A stretch of DNA of 64,000 nt, from contig NC_068569.1 in assembly GCF_025698545.1 (NCBI RefSeq), positions 21,328,001 to 21,392,000 of the forward strand. Direction: 5' to 3'. This document shows positions 11,077-23,798 of this stretch, piece by piece (the first letter of the stretch is position 1; each line of letters begins with the position of its first letter). The notes below the pieces were generated by a model. That model saw only the letters and a program-made list of their open reading frames with translations, was not told the DNA's origin and made no database searches. The translations under genes were made by a program, and so were the position numbers. This DNA comes from Gossypium raimondii (taxonomy: Eukaryota; Streptophyta; Magnoliopsida; Malvales; Malvaceae).

Positions 11077-12574
11077 TACATCCCTATTCTCTTTTGCTCG
11101 TTATCGTAACGAGAACAAAGCAAAGATTGAGCTTCAAATTTCCTACCAATTTCAATAACTAGATGTCTAGAGAGGTGACTCTTTGTACTGCTTTTGCCAA
11201 GTCTTGACTTTATTCTTGGTGTCTTTCCATCCTATTAAACCAAAATAACCAAAAGTTCCACACACGAGTCTTGTTGCTTGATCCACTCCACCCAAGCCTC
11301 TTTTACGTAAGGGAAGTCCCTAGACATGACCAATGCCCTTGTAGCTTCAAATCCAGAAGATGTTGTTAGAACACAAGCCATTAAAAAGAAGGCTCCATGG
11401 GGATGAGATTTGTGATTTTATGTACCTTCCATTCTAGATCAATAAGCACTCTTGAACCCTACCGAGAGATAAGACTAGATGCGATCTCACAACTCTTTTA
11501 TCAACTTTAGAAAGATAAGATTTGTTTTCAGACAAAATTCCTGGTCCATATAGACCAATATAAATTCTCTCTCGATATGGGTCGTCTTTGAGGAAGTCCT
11601 CTCCATACGGCTGAATACCTTCCTCGAGCAATACTTTCAGGCACCCTCACTTTCATTCAATACTTCGATCGAATAACACGAACCCTTAAGGCTATATCCT
11701 TAGACACTTGATTTTAGCAAAAAAAATAAGCATTCAAATCATTTAAATATCTTAGAACTAATCCTCCACAGGTAGGAGGTTGAAAATTAGGTCTTAGTCA
11801 ACTAGTGACACTCTCCTTCCACCATTAGTCGAGACCCACACAAATTAACTTGCCGATCGTTCAAGCTACATGCAAACACAATTCAAAATTTACATTGGTT
11901 GCATAAAATAATTTGGTAAAGAAAGAATAACATAATAAACAAGAGTAACACTACCTATCATAGAGAGCTACTTAGCGCCCTAATTACTCAGTTTGCTATG
12001 CACCTATTCTGCCACACACCGCAACGTTGACTTAGAAACTCTGATATAGAATAACGGCACTGCAAAGTACATTTCAATATCTTGGGCCCTTTTCAAACCA
12101 AGTAAACTACTTACCATGTTACTAAGATCATCACCCACTCCTTCAGAAAAGAAAATGTTGGTTTTCTGGGTATTGACTTGATGGCCTAAGAAAGTACATA
12201 AGCAGTGAAGAATTCCTTTAAGGATCTGAACATGCTTTAAGTCCGCTTTCAAAAAGATTACCAAATCATTTGCAAAGAACAAATGAGAAAGATCTGGCCT
12301 CCTTTAGATAGTTTGATTTCAATTTGTTAAAATGAACTAAAGAACTACATGGATCTAGTGGCTTGGTTTGATTTCAATTTGCTAAGAAAAACATAATACT
12401 GCAAAGTAACATCATGTTTTTTTCCACGAATAGAGTAAAATATGTTAGTAATGTAAAGTTAAATGATCTTCGTCTGCCCATCATTTCTTTCCAAATGGCT
12501 CATTATTCTTTCTTGAAGTTCAATAAAGTAATTTTAAAAGGATAAGGCTTTGTCAATTAAGAGGTAATGATTCC

Positions 12575-12811
12575 ATGATTTGGTCTTTTGATAATAAGGG
12601 AAAGTTCACTAGTACTTCTGGATGCAAGGAATTGAAAGAAAGCATTAAGGAGAAGGCAATTAAGGAAACAAATAAAGGGAAATGGAGTATGGCTCAAGTA
12701 GGGTGGAAGACGGTAAATACTCCCAAATCTTTCTTACAAAAATCTCAGCCTAGAATAATAGGTGTAATTATTACAAATTGTAGCAAAAAGGTCATAAATG
12801 GAATAGGTTAG
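12575..12811 (+). other. Plus-strand frame of unknown origin, unit 3
   Basis: 78 codons from 'MIWSFDNKGKFTSTSGC'. The upstream Met of unit 1 is lost because atg became ata near 12543. The spacer from about 12300 to 13064 holds nothing else I recognise. Confidence 0.28.
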
Positions 12812-13064
12812 AAGGTTGATATTATTTGGGTTTGGTTAGATTCTGAGTCCACTTTGAATAGCTAAAGATTGGAATATTAATAATTCATTAACTTAATGGA
12901 ATATGAAAAAAAATGTATATAATTTTACAATGATTATTTATATTAATTCACAGTTTCAACAGCAACAATAATGGCAACACGCCAATGCCATCAATACTAT
13001 ATTATATCAATCAAGATAACAAATTCACACATTACAATCTATTCATATTCGTTTAATTTTTTGC

Positions 13065-13658
13065 CTAATACTCATTTGGATTTTCAAGCTCGAGAGTTGA
13101 TGTTATCTCATATCCCATTGAGACATAATATTTCATAAATCGATTCCCAGCAAGGAGTCGAGGTGCTTGGACCTTTGCGTTAATCAGTTCTTTTTCACAA
13201 TTAGCAATTTCGGGACCTATAACAGCTACATCATAGTTTGCGGTTTGGGGATCTTCAACCAGCTCTGAAGATACCATTTCAAATGATAAGATTGCATATT
13301 TGTAAGCCTCAACGCAACAATTAAGAGCTTTCAAAGCCTGAGGAGAACCTGGTTTCTTAATTATTTCATTATATACATTCAACGTTGCTTTGGCATTTGC
13401 TGCTCCTAATTTCATAATTAGGGTTCCTAGTTGGGTTGTATCCATTGCCGCAATAATTTTGGGAGTGGAAAGTGCTTGCAGACAAAACCTGCGGTTTTCC
13501 ACTGCCTTGCCATTGCATAAATTTTCCACTAGTTGCGATGAAGGTACCGGAAGGGAAACATTAGCCTTTGGAATAATTGCATTTGTTGGCAAAGAAGAAA
13601 GCGAAAAGATAGATAAGAAAACAACTAAAACTAAGCATAACTGATTTGGAGGAGCCAT
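13065..13658 (-). CDS. PMEI-domain secreted inhibitor, copy 4 (intact, 197 aa)
   Basis: Complete copy used here as the numbering reference. Signal peptide 1-27; sequon N33-V-S35; Cys at 48, 59, 114, 115 and 154; amphipathic helices through residue 164; a conserved C-terminal tail ending ENPNEY. Particular changes are V13, Q61 (K elsewhere) and A170. It sits downstream of its own TATA box. The expected role is apoplastic inhibition of an invertase or a pectin methylesterase; the target is not decidable here. Confidence 0.9.
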   Translation of the reverse strand: MAPPNQLCLVLVVFLSIFSLSSLPTNAIIPKANVSLPVPSSQLVENLCNGKAVENRRFCLQALSTPKIIAAMDTTQLGTLIMKLGAANAKATLNVYNEIIKKPGSPQALKALNCCVEAYKYAILSFEMVSSELVEDPQTANYDVAVIGPEIANCEKELINAKVQAPRLLAGNRFMKYYVSMGYEITSTLELENPNEY

Positions 13659-13732
13659 TGTCTTGTTGATTATGATACGAAGATATTTTTAATTACAAAT
13701 TTTGATCTTGTGATTTTTTAATTTCTTTTAAT

Positions 13733-13742
13733 ACTTTTTATA
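13733..13742 (-). promoter_or_regulatory. TATA box of PMEI copy 4
   Basis: Minus strand TATAAAAAGT, 75-84 bp upstream of the ATG at 13658. This is a one-base variant of the TATAAAAGG found in copies 1-3. Confidence 0.55.
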
Positions 13743-13993
13743 AAGGTAAAACGAATCTATTTTTTGATAAGTCTTAGCAACAATAACATACATTATTATC
13801 AATTATAACAATAAAGTTATTTTAAACTTTTGTTAACAAAACTAATTTACTAATTTACTTACTAATATAAGTGTTTGACTGTACAATTATATTGTTTTTT
13901 TCTCTTTTTGTTGAAAATTTCGGTTGGAATCAACTTTTCTTTTTGGTGTGTAAATAAAACTAACCAGCTATGCTAAATAATTGCAAATGGAAA

Positions 13994-15515
13994 CTAAACT
14001 ACTTTATCAAACCCAAGTTCATCTAACATCTCCTCAGGGAAATTAACAAACACCTGCACGTCTGTATTCCTATTTGAAGCCACCATAGCAAGCCTTTCAG
14101 CTACTTTATTCCTCTCTCTCGAAATACACTTGATTTGCCATTGGACTATATTTTGTAAAAACAAATGAATCCTTCTTATCAAGGTTGAGGACGAATCGCC
14201 AAGCCAACACGCAAAGCTAACAAGCTATCCATGTGTAACACATTCTTGCTTTAATGAATTTCAAGCTATCCATGTGGTTATCGACATTCTTCATTCTTGT
14301 ACTGTTTCCATCTCTAAATCGACATATAACCAAAACCATCAAGTATCCACAAATTTCAGCTTCAAAACTAGAACAACTCCCCAAATAGTGGTTGTCCAAA
14401 TAGTTAGAAGATGTTGTTAGAACACAAGCCATTAAAAAAAAGGCACGTTAAGGTCCTTGAAAATTCCTTAGCCACCCTTTGTCTTTTCTATGCCATGTAC
14501 CCTCCATTCTAGATCAATAAGCACTCTTGACCAAAAATGACCCTACCGAGGTGCGCACCCAATTGATTTTATCAGGACCAGCCTAAGGGTGGTAAGGGGA
14601 ATACTCACAACTCTTTTATCAATATCCTTTGGAAACCAAGCTCTAAACAGTTCTAGATTCCATATCCCATCCTTTGTTACCATGTCACACTGTAAACAAT
14701 CAATCATAAGATTGATTTGAGAAGTCACATGAATGAATGAACACCAACAGTAGACAAAATTCCTGGTCCATATAGACCAATATAAATTCTCTCTCGATAT
14801 GGGCCGTCCCTGAGGAAGTCCTCTCCATATGGCTGAATACCTTCCTCGGGCAATACTTTCAGGCACCCTCACTTTCATTCAATACTTCGATCGAATAACA
14901 CGAACCCTTAAGGCTGTATCCTTAGACATTTGATTAACCCCCAATTTCAGCAAAAAAAATAAGCATTCAAATCATTTAAATATCTTAGAACTAATCCTTC
15001 ACAGGTAGGAGGTTGAAAATTAGGTCTTAGTCAACTAGAGACACTCTCTTTCCACCATTAGTCGAGACCCATACGAATTATCTTGCCGGTCGTCCAACCT
15101 ACATGCAAATACAATTCAAAATTTACATTGGTTGCATAAAATAATTTGCTAAAGAAAGAATAACAGACTAAACAAGAGTAACACTACCTGTCATAGAGAG
15201 CTACTTAGCGCCCTAATTACTCAATTTGCTATGCACCTATTCTGCCACAAACAGCAACGTAGAGTTAGAAACTCTGATATAGAATAACGGCACTCCAAAC
15301 TACATTTCAATATCTTGGGCCCTTTTCAAACCAAGTAAACTACTTACCATGTTACTAAGACCATCACCCACTCCTTCAGAAAAGAAAAGGTTGGTTTTCT
15401 GGGTATTGACTTGATGGCCTAAGAAAGTACATAAGCAGTGAAGAATTCCTTTAAGGATCTGAACATGCTTTAAGTCCGCTATCAAAAAGATTACAAAATC
15501 ATTTGCAAAGAACAA
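13994..15515 (-). mobile_element. LINE ORF2 remnant, unit 4 (internally deleted)
   Basis: RNase H tail (14182-13994), then a rearranged stretch (14183-14400) and a deletion of about 490 bp that joins 'gtggttg' to 'tccaaatag' near 14398. Next come an open zf-RVT-proximal piece (14878-14543) and RT (15515-15300) with 'GVGDGLSN', a variant shared with unit 6. Confidence 0.78.
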
Positions 15516-15773
15516 ATGAGAAAGATCTGGCCTCCTTTAGATAGTTTGATTTCAATTTGTTAAAATGAACTACAAAACTACATGGATCCAAAGGGCTTGG
15601 TTTGATTTCAATTTGCTAAGAAAAACATAATCTTCGCAAAGTAACATCATATTTTTTCCACGAATAGAGTAAAATATGTTAGTAATGTAAAGTTAAATGA
15701 TCTTCGCTGCCCATCTTTTCTTTCAAATGGCTCATTATTCTTTCTTGAAGTTCAATAAAGTAATTTTCAAAGG

Positions 15774-16043
15774 ATGGGGCTTTGTCAATTAAGAGGTAAT
15801 GATTCCATGATTTGGTCTTTTGATAATAAGGGAAAGTTCACTAGTACTTCTAGATGCAAGGAATTGAAAGAAAGCATTAAGGAGAAGGCAATTAAGGAAA
15901 CAAATAAATGGAAATGGAGTACGGCACAAGTAGGGTGGAAGACGGTAAATACTCTCAGATCTTTCTTACAAAAATCTCATCCTAGAATAATAGGTGTAAT
16001 TATTACAAATTTCAGCAAAAAGGTCATAAATGGAATAGGTTAG
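15774..16043 (+). other. Plus-strand frame of unknown origin, unit 4
   Basis: 89 codons, nearly identical to 2995-3264 (S to L before RSFLQKS). Same spacer context. Confidence 0.28.
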
Positions 16044-16295
16044 AAGGTTGATATTATTTGGGTTTGGTTAGATTTTGAGTCCACTTTGAATAGCTAAAGA
16101 TTGGAATATTAATAATTCATTAATTTAATGGAATATGAAAAAAATGTATATAATTTTGCAATGATCATTTATACTAATTCACAGTTTCAACAACAACAAT
16201 AATGGCAACACGCCAATGCCATCAATACTATATCGTCTCCATCAAGAAAACAAATTCACACATTATAATCTATTCATATTCGTTTAATTTTTTGC

Positions 16296-16888
16296 CTAAT
16301 ACTCATTTGGATTTTCAAGCTCGAGAGTTGATGTTATCTCATATCCCATTGACACATAATATTTCATAAATCGATTCCCGGTAAGGAGTCGAGGTGCTTG
16401 GACCTTTGCGTTAATAAGTTCTTTTTCACAATTAGTAATTTCGGGACCTATAACAGCTACATCATAGTTTGCGGTTTGGGGATCTTCAACCAACTCTTAA
16501 GATACTATTTCAAATGATAAGATTGCATATTTGTAAACCTCAACGCAACAATTAAGAGCTTTCAAAGCCTGAGGAGAACCTGGTTTCTTAATTATTTCAT
16601 TATATACATTCAACGTTGCTTTGGCATTTGCTGCTCCTAATTTCATAATGAGGATTCCTAGTTGGGTTGTATCCATTGCCGCAATAATTTTGGGAGTGGA
16701 AAGTGCTTTGATGTAACTCTGCGGTTTTCCACTGCCTTGCCATTGCATAAATTTTCCACTAGTTGCGATGAAGGTACCGGAAGGGAAACATTAGCCTTTG
16801 GAATAATTGCATTTGTTGGCAAAGTAGAAAGCGAAAAGATAGATAAGAAAATAACTAAAACTAAGCATAACTGATTTGGAGGAGCCAT
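16296..16888 (-). pseudogene. PMEI-domain inhibitor, copy 5 (frameshift plus stop)
   Basis: The ATG at 16888 opens normally. The frame is lost by one net missing base at about 16706-16725, where the stretch encoding RRFCLKA is scrambled. A TCA to TAA change at codon 131 (near 16496-16498) adds a stop. N- and C-terminal halves are otherwise conserved. The variants 'CVEVYK' and 'gacacataat' link it to copy 7. Confidence 0.8.
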
Positions 16889-17219
16889 TGGCTTGTTGAT
16901 TATGATATGAATATATTTTTAATTACAAATTTTGATCTTGTGATTTTTAATTTCTTTTAATACTTTTTATAAAGGTAAAACGAATCTATTTTTTGATAAG
17001 TCTTAGCAACAATAACATACACTATTATCAATTATAACAATAAAGTTATTTTAAACTTTTGTTAACAAAACTAATTTACTAATTTATTTACTAATATAAG
17101 TGTTTGACCGTACAATTATATTGTTTTTTTTCTTTTGTTGAAAATTTCGGTTGGAATCAACTTTTCTTTTGGTGTGTAAATAAAACTCACCAACTATGCT
17201 AAATAATTGCAAATGGAAA

Positions 17220-19540
17220 CTAAACTACTTTATCAAACCTAAGTTCATCTAACATCTCCTCGGGAAATTAACAAACACCGCGCGTCAGTATTCCTATTTG
17301 AAGCCACCATAGCAAGCCTTTCACTACTTTATTCCTCTCTCGAAATACACTTGATTTGCCATTGGACTATATTTTGTAAAACAAATGAATCCTTCTTATC
17401 AAGGTTGAGGATTTAATCGGCCAAGCAATTAACTCTGCAAAGCTTTAATGAATTTCAAGCTATCCATGTGTATCGACACATTCTTGTACTCTCTCTCTAA
17501 ATCTTGCCAAAACCATCAAGTATCCACAAATTTTAGCTTCAAAACTAGAACAACTCCCAAATAGTGGTTACATCAAGGATCTATTCTTCATTTTGTTTAC
17601 ATGTAATGACCCGTGATAGCAAAACATGTTTCCATCCTAACAGTCTCGTCGGCATATAACGCTTCAAATTTCCTACCAAAGAACGTTCAGAATCAATAAC
17701 GAGATGTCTAGAGAGGTGACTCTTATAGGCTGAATTGTACTGTTTTGCCAAGCTTCTAAATATCTTAATAGTTTAAATAAAACCCCATGTTATTCCCTAA
17801 AAGTAAAAAAGGTTCTCGTTTTTCCATATGCGCCAAGCTATTAAACCAAAATAACTAGACAAAAAGTTCCACACACACGACATCCACACTGGAGATCATA
17901 AAATAGTCTCCATCTAGATTGGAGCAGAATCAGGGCCGACGGTCTGCAGGCACAATCTGTACCCAAGCCTCTTTTACAGAAGGGAAGTCCCTAACCACAT
18001 GAATTAAATCTTTCATTTCGTAGTGACACATATGACCAATGCCCTTCCGTATCTGTTCCAAATAGTTAGAAGATGTTGTTAGAACACAAGCCATTAAAAA
18101 GAAGGCACGTTAAGGTCCTTGAAAATTCCTTAGCCACCCTTTGTCTTTCCTATGCCATGTACCTTCCATTCTAGATCAATAAGCACTCTTGACCAAAAAT
18201 GACCCTACCGAGGTGCGCACCCAACTGATTTTATTAGGACCAGCCTAAGGGTGGTGAGGGGAATACTCACAACTCTTTTATCAATATCCTTTGGAAACCG
18301 AGCTCCAAACAGTTCTAGATTCCACATCCCATCCTTTGTCCATGTCACACTGTAAACAATCAATCATAAGATTCATTTGAGAAGTCACATGATTGAATGA
18401 ACACCAACAAGAGAACAAAATTCACAGTCCATATAGACGAATATAAATTCTCTCTCGATATGGGTCGTCTTTGAGGAAGTCCTCTCCATACGGCTGAATA
18501 CCTTCCTAGGGCAATACTTTCAGGCAGCCTCACTTTCATTCAATACTTCGATCGAATAACACGAACCCTTAAGGCTGTATCCTTAGACACTTGATTTTAG
18601 CAAAAAAAATAAGCATTCAAATCATTAATTAAATATCTTAGAACTAATCCTCCACATGTAGGAGGTTGCAAATTCGGTCTTAGTCAACTAGTGACACTCT
18701 CCTTCCACCATTAGTCGAGACCCACACAAATTAACTTTCCGATCGTTCAACCTACATGCAAACACAATTCAAAATTTACATTGGTTGCATAAAATAATTT
18801 GGTAAAGAAAGAATAACATAATAAACAAGAGTAACACTACCTGTCATAGAGAGCTACTTAGAGCCCTAATTTCTCAATTTGCTATGCACCTATTCGCCAC
18901 ACACATAACGTTGACTTAGAAACTCGATATAGAATAACAGACCTTTGCAAAGTACATTTCAATATCTTGGGCCCTTTTCAAACCAAGTAAACTACTTACC
19001 ATGTTACTAAGATCATCACCCACTCCTTGAGAAAGAAAATGTTGGTTTTCGGGTATTGACTTGATGGCCTAAGAAAGTACATATAGTCGAGACCCACACA
19101 AATTAACTTTCCGATCGTTCAACCTACATGCAAACACAATTCAAAATTTACATTGGTTGCATAAAATAATTTGGTAAAGAAAGAATAACATAATAAACAA
19201 GAGTAACACTACCTGTCATAGAGAGCTACTTAGAGCCCTAATTTCTCAATTTGCTATGCACCTATTCTGCCACACACCGCAACGTTGACTTAGAAACTCT
19301 GATATAGAATAACGGCACTGCAAAGTACATTTCAATATCTTGGGCCCTTTTCAAACCAAGTAAACTACTTACCATGTTACTAAGATCATCACCCACTCCT
19401 TCAGAAAAGAAAATGTTGGTTTTCTGGGTATTGACTTGATGGCCTAAGAAAGTACATAAGCAGTGAAGAATTCCTTTAAGGATCTGAACATGCTTTAAGT
19501 CCGCTTTCAAAAAGATTACCAAATCATTTGCAAAGAACAA
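17220..19540 (-). mobile_element. LINE ORF2 remnant, unit 5 (contains a 372-bp duplication)
   Basis: RNase H tail from 17220, a degenerate middle, zf-RVT-proximal piece near 18540-18210, and RT fragment 19540-19262 identical in protein to unit 3. The 372 bp at 18712-19083, which include part of RT, are repeated at 19084-19455. Many small differences at CAG, CTG or CCG run from 17.2 to 19.1 kb. Confidence 0.72.
18712..19455. repeat. Direct tandem duplication, 2 x 372 bp
   Basis: Both copies start 'tagtcgagacccacac' (18712 and 19084) and end 'gtacata'. The first is riddled with small errors ('tattcgcc', 'aactcgatat', 'ttttcgggt') where the second reads 'tattctgcc', 'aactctgatat' and 'ttttctgggt'. 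Confidence 0.85.
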
Positions 19541-19816
19541 ATGAGAAAGATCTGGCCTCCTTTAGATAGTTTGATTTCAATTTGTTAAAATGAACTAAAG
19601 AACTACATGGATCCAAAGGGCTTGGTTTGATTTCAATTTGCTAAGAAAACATATAATCGCAAAGTAACATCATGTTTTTTTATATGTTAGTAATGTAAAG
19701 TTAAATGATCTTCGTCTGCCCATCTTTTCTTTCCAAATGGCTCATTATTCTTTCTTGAAGTTCAATAAAGTAATTTTCAAAGGATAAGGCTTTGTCAATT
19801 AAGAGGTAATGATTCC

Positions 19817-20053
19817 ATGATTTGGTCTTTTGATAATAAGGGAAAGTTCACTAGTACTTCTAGATGCAAGGAATTGAAAGAAAGCATTAAGGAGAAGGCA
19901 ATTAAGGAAACAAATAAAGGGAAATGGAGTATGGCTCAAGTAGGGTGGAAGACGGTAAATACTCCCAGATCTTTCTTACAAAAATCTCATCCTAGAATAA
20001 TAGGTGTAATTATTACAAATTTCAGCAAAAAGGTCATAAATGGAATAGGTTAG
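19817..20053 (+). other. Plus-strand frame of unknown origin, unit 5
   Basis: 78 codons from 'MIWSFDNKGKF', with 'NKGKWSMAQVGW' as in unit 3, which supports a common origin of units 3 and 5. Confidence 0.28.
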
Positions 20054-20307
20054 AAGGTTGATATTATTTGGGTTTGGTTAGATTCTGAGTCCACTTTGAA
20101 TAGCTAAAGATTGGAATATTATTAATTCATTAACTTAATGGAATATGAAAAAAAATGTATATAATTTTACAATGATTATTTATATTAATTCATAGTTTCA
20201 ATAAAGAACAATAATGGCAACACGCCAATGCCATCAATACTATATTATATCAATCAAGATAACAAATTCACACATTACTATCTATTCATATTCGTTTAAT
20301 TTTTAGC

Positions 20308-20899
20308 CTAATACTCATTTGGATTTTCAAGCTTGAGAGTTGATGTTATCTCATATCCCATTGAGACATAATATTTCATAAATCGATTCCTGCAAGGAGT
20401 CGAGGTGCTTGGACCTTTATGTTAATCATTTCTTTTTCACAATTAGTAATTTCGGACCTATAATGACTACATCATAGTTTATGGTTTGGGGATCTTCAAC
20501 CTACTCTGAAGATACCATTTCAAATGATAAGATTGCTTATTTGTAAGCCTCAACGCAACAATTAAGAGCTTTCAAAGCCTGAGGAGAACCTGGTTTCTTA
20601 ATTATTTCATTATATACATTCAACGTTGCTTTGGCATTTGCTGCTCCTAATTTCATAATTAGGGTTCCCAGTTGGGTTGTATCCATTGCCGCAATAATTT
20701 TGGGAGTGGAAAGTGCTTTCAGACAAAACCTGCGGTTTTCCACTGCCTTGCCATTGCATAAATTTTCCACTAGTTACGATGAAGGTACCGGAAGGGAAAC
20801 ATTAGCCTTTGGAATAATTGCATTTGTTGGCAAAGAAGAAAGCTAAAAGATAGATAAGAAAATAACTAAAACTAAGCATAACTGATTTGGAGGAGCCAT
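20308..20899 (-). pseudogene. PMEI-domain inhibitor, copy 6 (stop in signal peptide)
   Basis: ATG at 20899. TCG to TAG at codon 19 ends the signal peptide. From about codon 42 to 120 the frame is open. The 3' third carries several small indels (near 20388, 20455-20466 and 20430), mostly at CAG, CCG or CGG. The stop at codon 19 is a plain substitution and could be real. Confidence 0.78.
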
Positions 20900-21228
20900 T
20901 GTCTTGTTGATTATGATACGAAGATATTTTTAATTACAAATTTTGATTTTGTGATTTTTTAATTTCTTTTAATACTTTTTATAAAGGTAAAACGAATCTA
21001 TTTTTTGATAAGTCTTATCAACAATAACATACACTATTATCAATTATAACAATAAAGTTATTTTAAACTTTTGTTAACAAAACTAATTTACTAATTTATT
21101 TACTAATATAAGTGTTTGACTGCATAATTATATTGTTTTTCCTCTTTTGTTGAAAATTTCGTTGAATCAACTTTTCTTTTGGTGTGTAAATAAAACTAAC
21201 CAACTCGCTAAATAATTGCAAATATAAA

Positions 21229-23019
21229 CTAAACTACTTTAGCAAACCAAAGTTCATCTAACATCTCCTCGTGAAATTAACAAACACCGCACCTCTGTAT
21301 TCCTATTTGAAGCCACCATAGCAAGCCTTTCACTACTTTATTCCTCTCTCAAATACGCTTGATTTGCCATTGGACTATATTTTGTAAAACAAATGAATCC
21401 TTCTTATCAAGGTTGAGGACGAACCGCCAAGCAACTAACACCGCAAAGCTTTAATGAATTCCAAGCTATCCATGTGTATCGACACATTCTTGTACCCTCT
21501 CTCTAAATAATGCATAAACCATCAAGTATCCACAAATTTCACTTCAAAACTAGAACAACTCCCCAAATAGTGGTTATATCAAGGATCTATTCTTCATTTT
21601 GTTTACATGTAACATTTCTCAGAGTAGCAAAACATGTTTCCATCCTAATAGCCTCACAAGATATAACGCTTCAAATTTCCTACCAATTAACATTCAGAAT
21701 CAATAACGAGATGTCTAGAGAGGTGACTTTTATAGGCTGAATTGTACTATTTTCCCAACCTTCTAAATATCTTAATAGTTTAAATAAAACCCCATTTTAT
21801 TCCCTAAAAGTAAAAAAGGTTCTTGTTTTTCCATATGCGTCAAGCTATTAAACCAAAATAACTAGACAAAAAGATCCACACACACGACATCCACACCGGA
21901 GATCATAATATAGTTCCATCTAGATTCGAAAGCGTAATCGGTAGAGGTTTTGCAGCACAATCTGCACTCCAAGCCTCATTTACAGAGGGAAATCCCTCAA
22001 CCACATGAATTAAATCTTTCATTTCATAGTGACACATATGACCAATGCCCTTCCGTGATCTGCTCCAAATAGTTAGAAGATGTTGTCGTAACACAAGCCA
22101 TTAAAAAAAGGCACGTTAAGGTCCTTGAAAATTCCTTAGCCACCCTTTGTCTTTTCTATGACATGTACCTCCATTCTAGATCAATAAGCACTTTTGACCA
22201 AAATGACCCTACCGAGGTGCGCACTCAATTGATTTTATCAGACCAGACCTAAGGGTGGTAAGGGAATACTCACAACTCTTTTATCAATATCCTTGGAAAC
22301 CGAGCTCTAAACAGCTTCTAGATTCCATATCCCATCCTTTGTTACCATGTCACACAAGAAACAATCAATCATAAGATTGATTTGAGAAGTCACATGATTG
22401 AATGAACACCAACAAGAGACAAAATTCTGGTCCATATAGACCAATATAAATTCTCTCGATATGGGCCGTCCCTCAGGAAGTCCTTCCATACGGTCAATAC
22501 CTTCCTCGGGCAATACTTTCAGGCACCCTCACTTTCATTCAATACTTCGATCGAATAACACGAACCCTTAAGGCTGTATCCTTAGACATTTGATTAACCC
22601 CCAATTTTAGCAAAAAAAAATAAGCATTCAAATCATTTAAATATTTTAGAACTAATCCTTCACAGGTAGGAGGTTGAAAATTAGGTCTTAGTCAACTAGA
22701 GACACTCTCTTTCCACCATTAGTCGAGACCCATACGAATTATCTTGCCGATCGTCCAACCTACATGCAAATACAATTCAAAATTTACATTGGTTGCATAA
22801 AATAATTACTCAATTTGCTATGCACCTTTTCAAACCAAGTAAACTACTTACCATGTTACTAAGACCATCACCCACTCCTTCAGAAAAGAAAATGTTGGTT
22901 TTCTGGGTATTGACTTGATGGCCTAAGAAAGTACATAAGCAGTGAAGAATTCCTTTAAGGATCTGAACATGCTTTAAGTCCGTTATCAAAAAGATTACAA
23001 AATCATTTGCAAAGAACAA
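21229..23019 (-). mobile_element. LINE ORF2 remnant, unit 6
   Basis: RNase H tail from 21229, heavily indel-scarred middle (21.2-22.5 kb), and RT fragment 23019-22810 with 'GVGDGLSN'. About 150-180 bp at the RT 3' side is deleted: 'ttgctatgcacc' runs straight into 'ttttcaaacc' near 22828. Confidence 0.72.
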
Positions 23020-23276
23020 ATGAGAAAGATCTGGCCTCCTTTAGATAGTTTGATTTCAATTTGTTAAAATGAACTACAAAACTACATGGATCCAAAGGGC
23101 TTGGTTTGATTTCAATTTGCTAAGAAAACATAATAACGCAAAGTAACATCATGTTTTTTCCACGAATAGAGTAAAATATGTTAGTAATGTAAAGTTAAAT
23201 GATCTTCGCTGCCCATCTTTTCTTTCCAAATGGCTCATTATTCTTTCTTGAAGTTCAATAAAGTAATTTTCAAAGG

Positions 23277-23545
23277 ATGGGGCTTTGTCAATTAAGAGGT
23301 AATGATTCCATGATTTGGTCTTTTGATAATAAGGGAAAGTTCACTAGTACTTCTAGATGCAAGGAATTGAAAGAAAGCATTAAGGAGAAGGCAATTAAGG
23401 AAACAAATAAATGGAAATAGAGTACGGCACAAGTAGGGTGGAAGATCGGTAAATACTCCCCATCTTTCTTACAAAAATCTCATCCTAGAATAATAGGTGT
23501 AATTATTACAAATTTCAGCAAAAAAGGTCATAAATGGAATAGGTT
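23277..23545 (+). pseudogene. Plus-strand frame of unknown origin, unit 6 (stop)
   Basis: Same segment as in other units. TGG to TAG ('aaatagagtacgg', near 23416) and an extra base near 23447 break it. Confidence 0.28.
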
Positions 23546-23798
23546 AGAAGGTTGATATTATTTGGGTTTGGTTAGATTTTGAGTCCACTTTGAATAGCTA
23601 AAGATTGGAATATTAATAATTCATTAATTTAATGGAATATGAAAAAATGTATATAATTTTGCAATGATTATTTATACTAATTCACAGCTTCAATAAAGAA
23701 CAATAATGGCAACACGCCAATGCCATCAATACTATATCGCTCCATCAAGAAAACAAATTCACACATTATAATCTATTCATATTCGCTTAATTTTTTGC

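Larger units (their letters stand above)
8111..12282 (-). mobile_element. LINE ORF2 remnant, unit 3, interrupted by a solo LTR
   Basis: RNase H tail at 8374-8111, then the 2.6-kb LTR (8466-11071). The rest of the remnant resumes at 11072: a scrambled stretch (11077-11545), the zf-RVT-proximal piece near 11640-11545 and the RT fragment at 12282-12004 (FAND). The RT piece has 'MYFAVPLFYIRVSKSTLRC', a variant shared only with unit 5. Confidence 0.75.

Noticed and set aside
21510..21740. 76-codon plus-strand frame in unit 6
   Set aside because: Antisense to the degenerate LINE region; opened only by local indels and absent in sister units.
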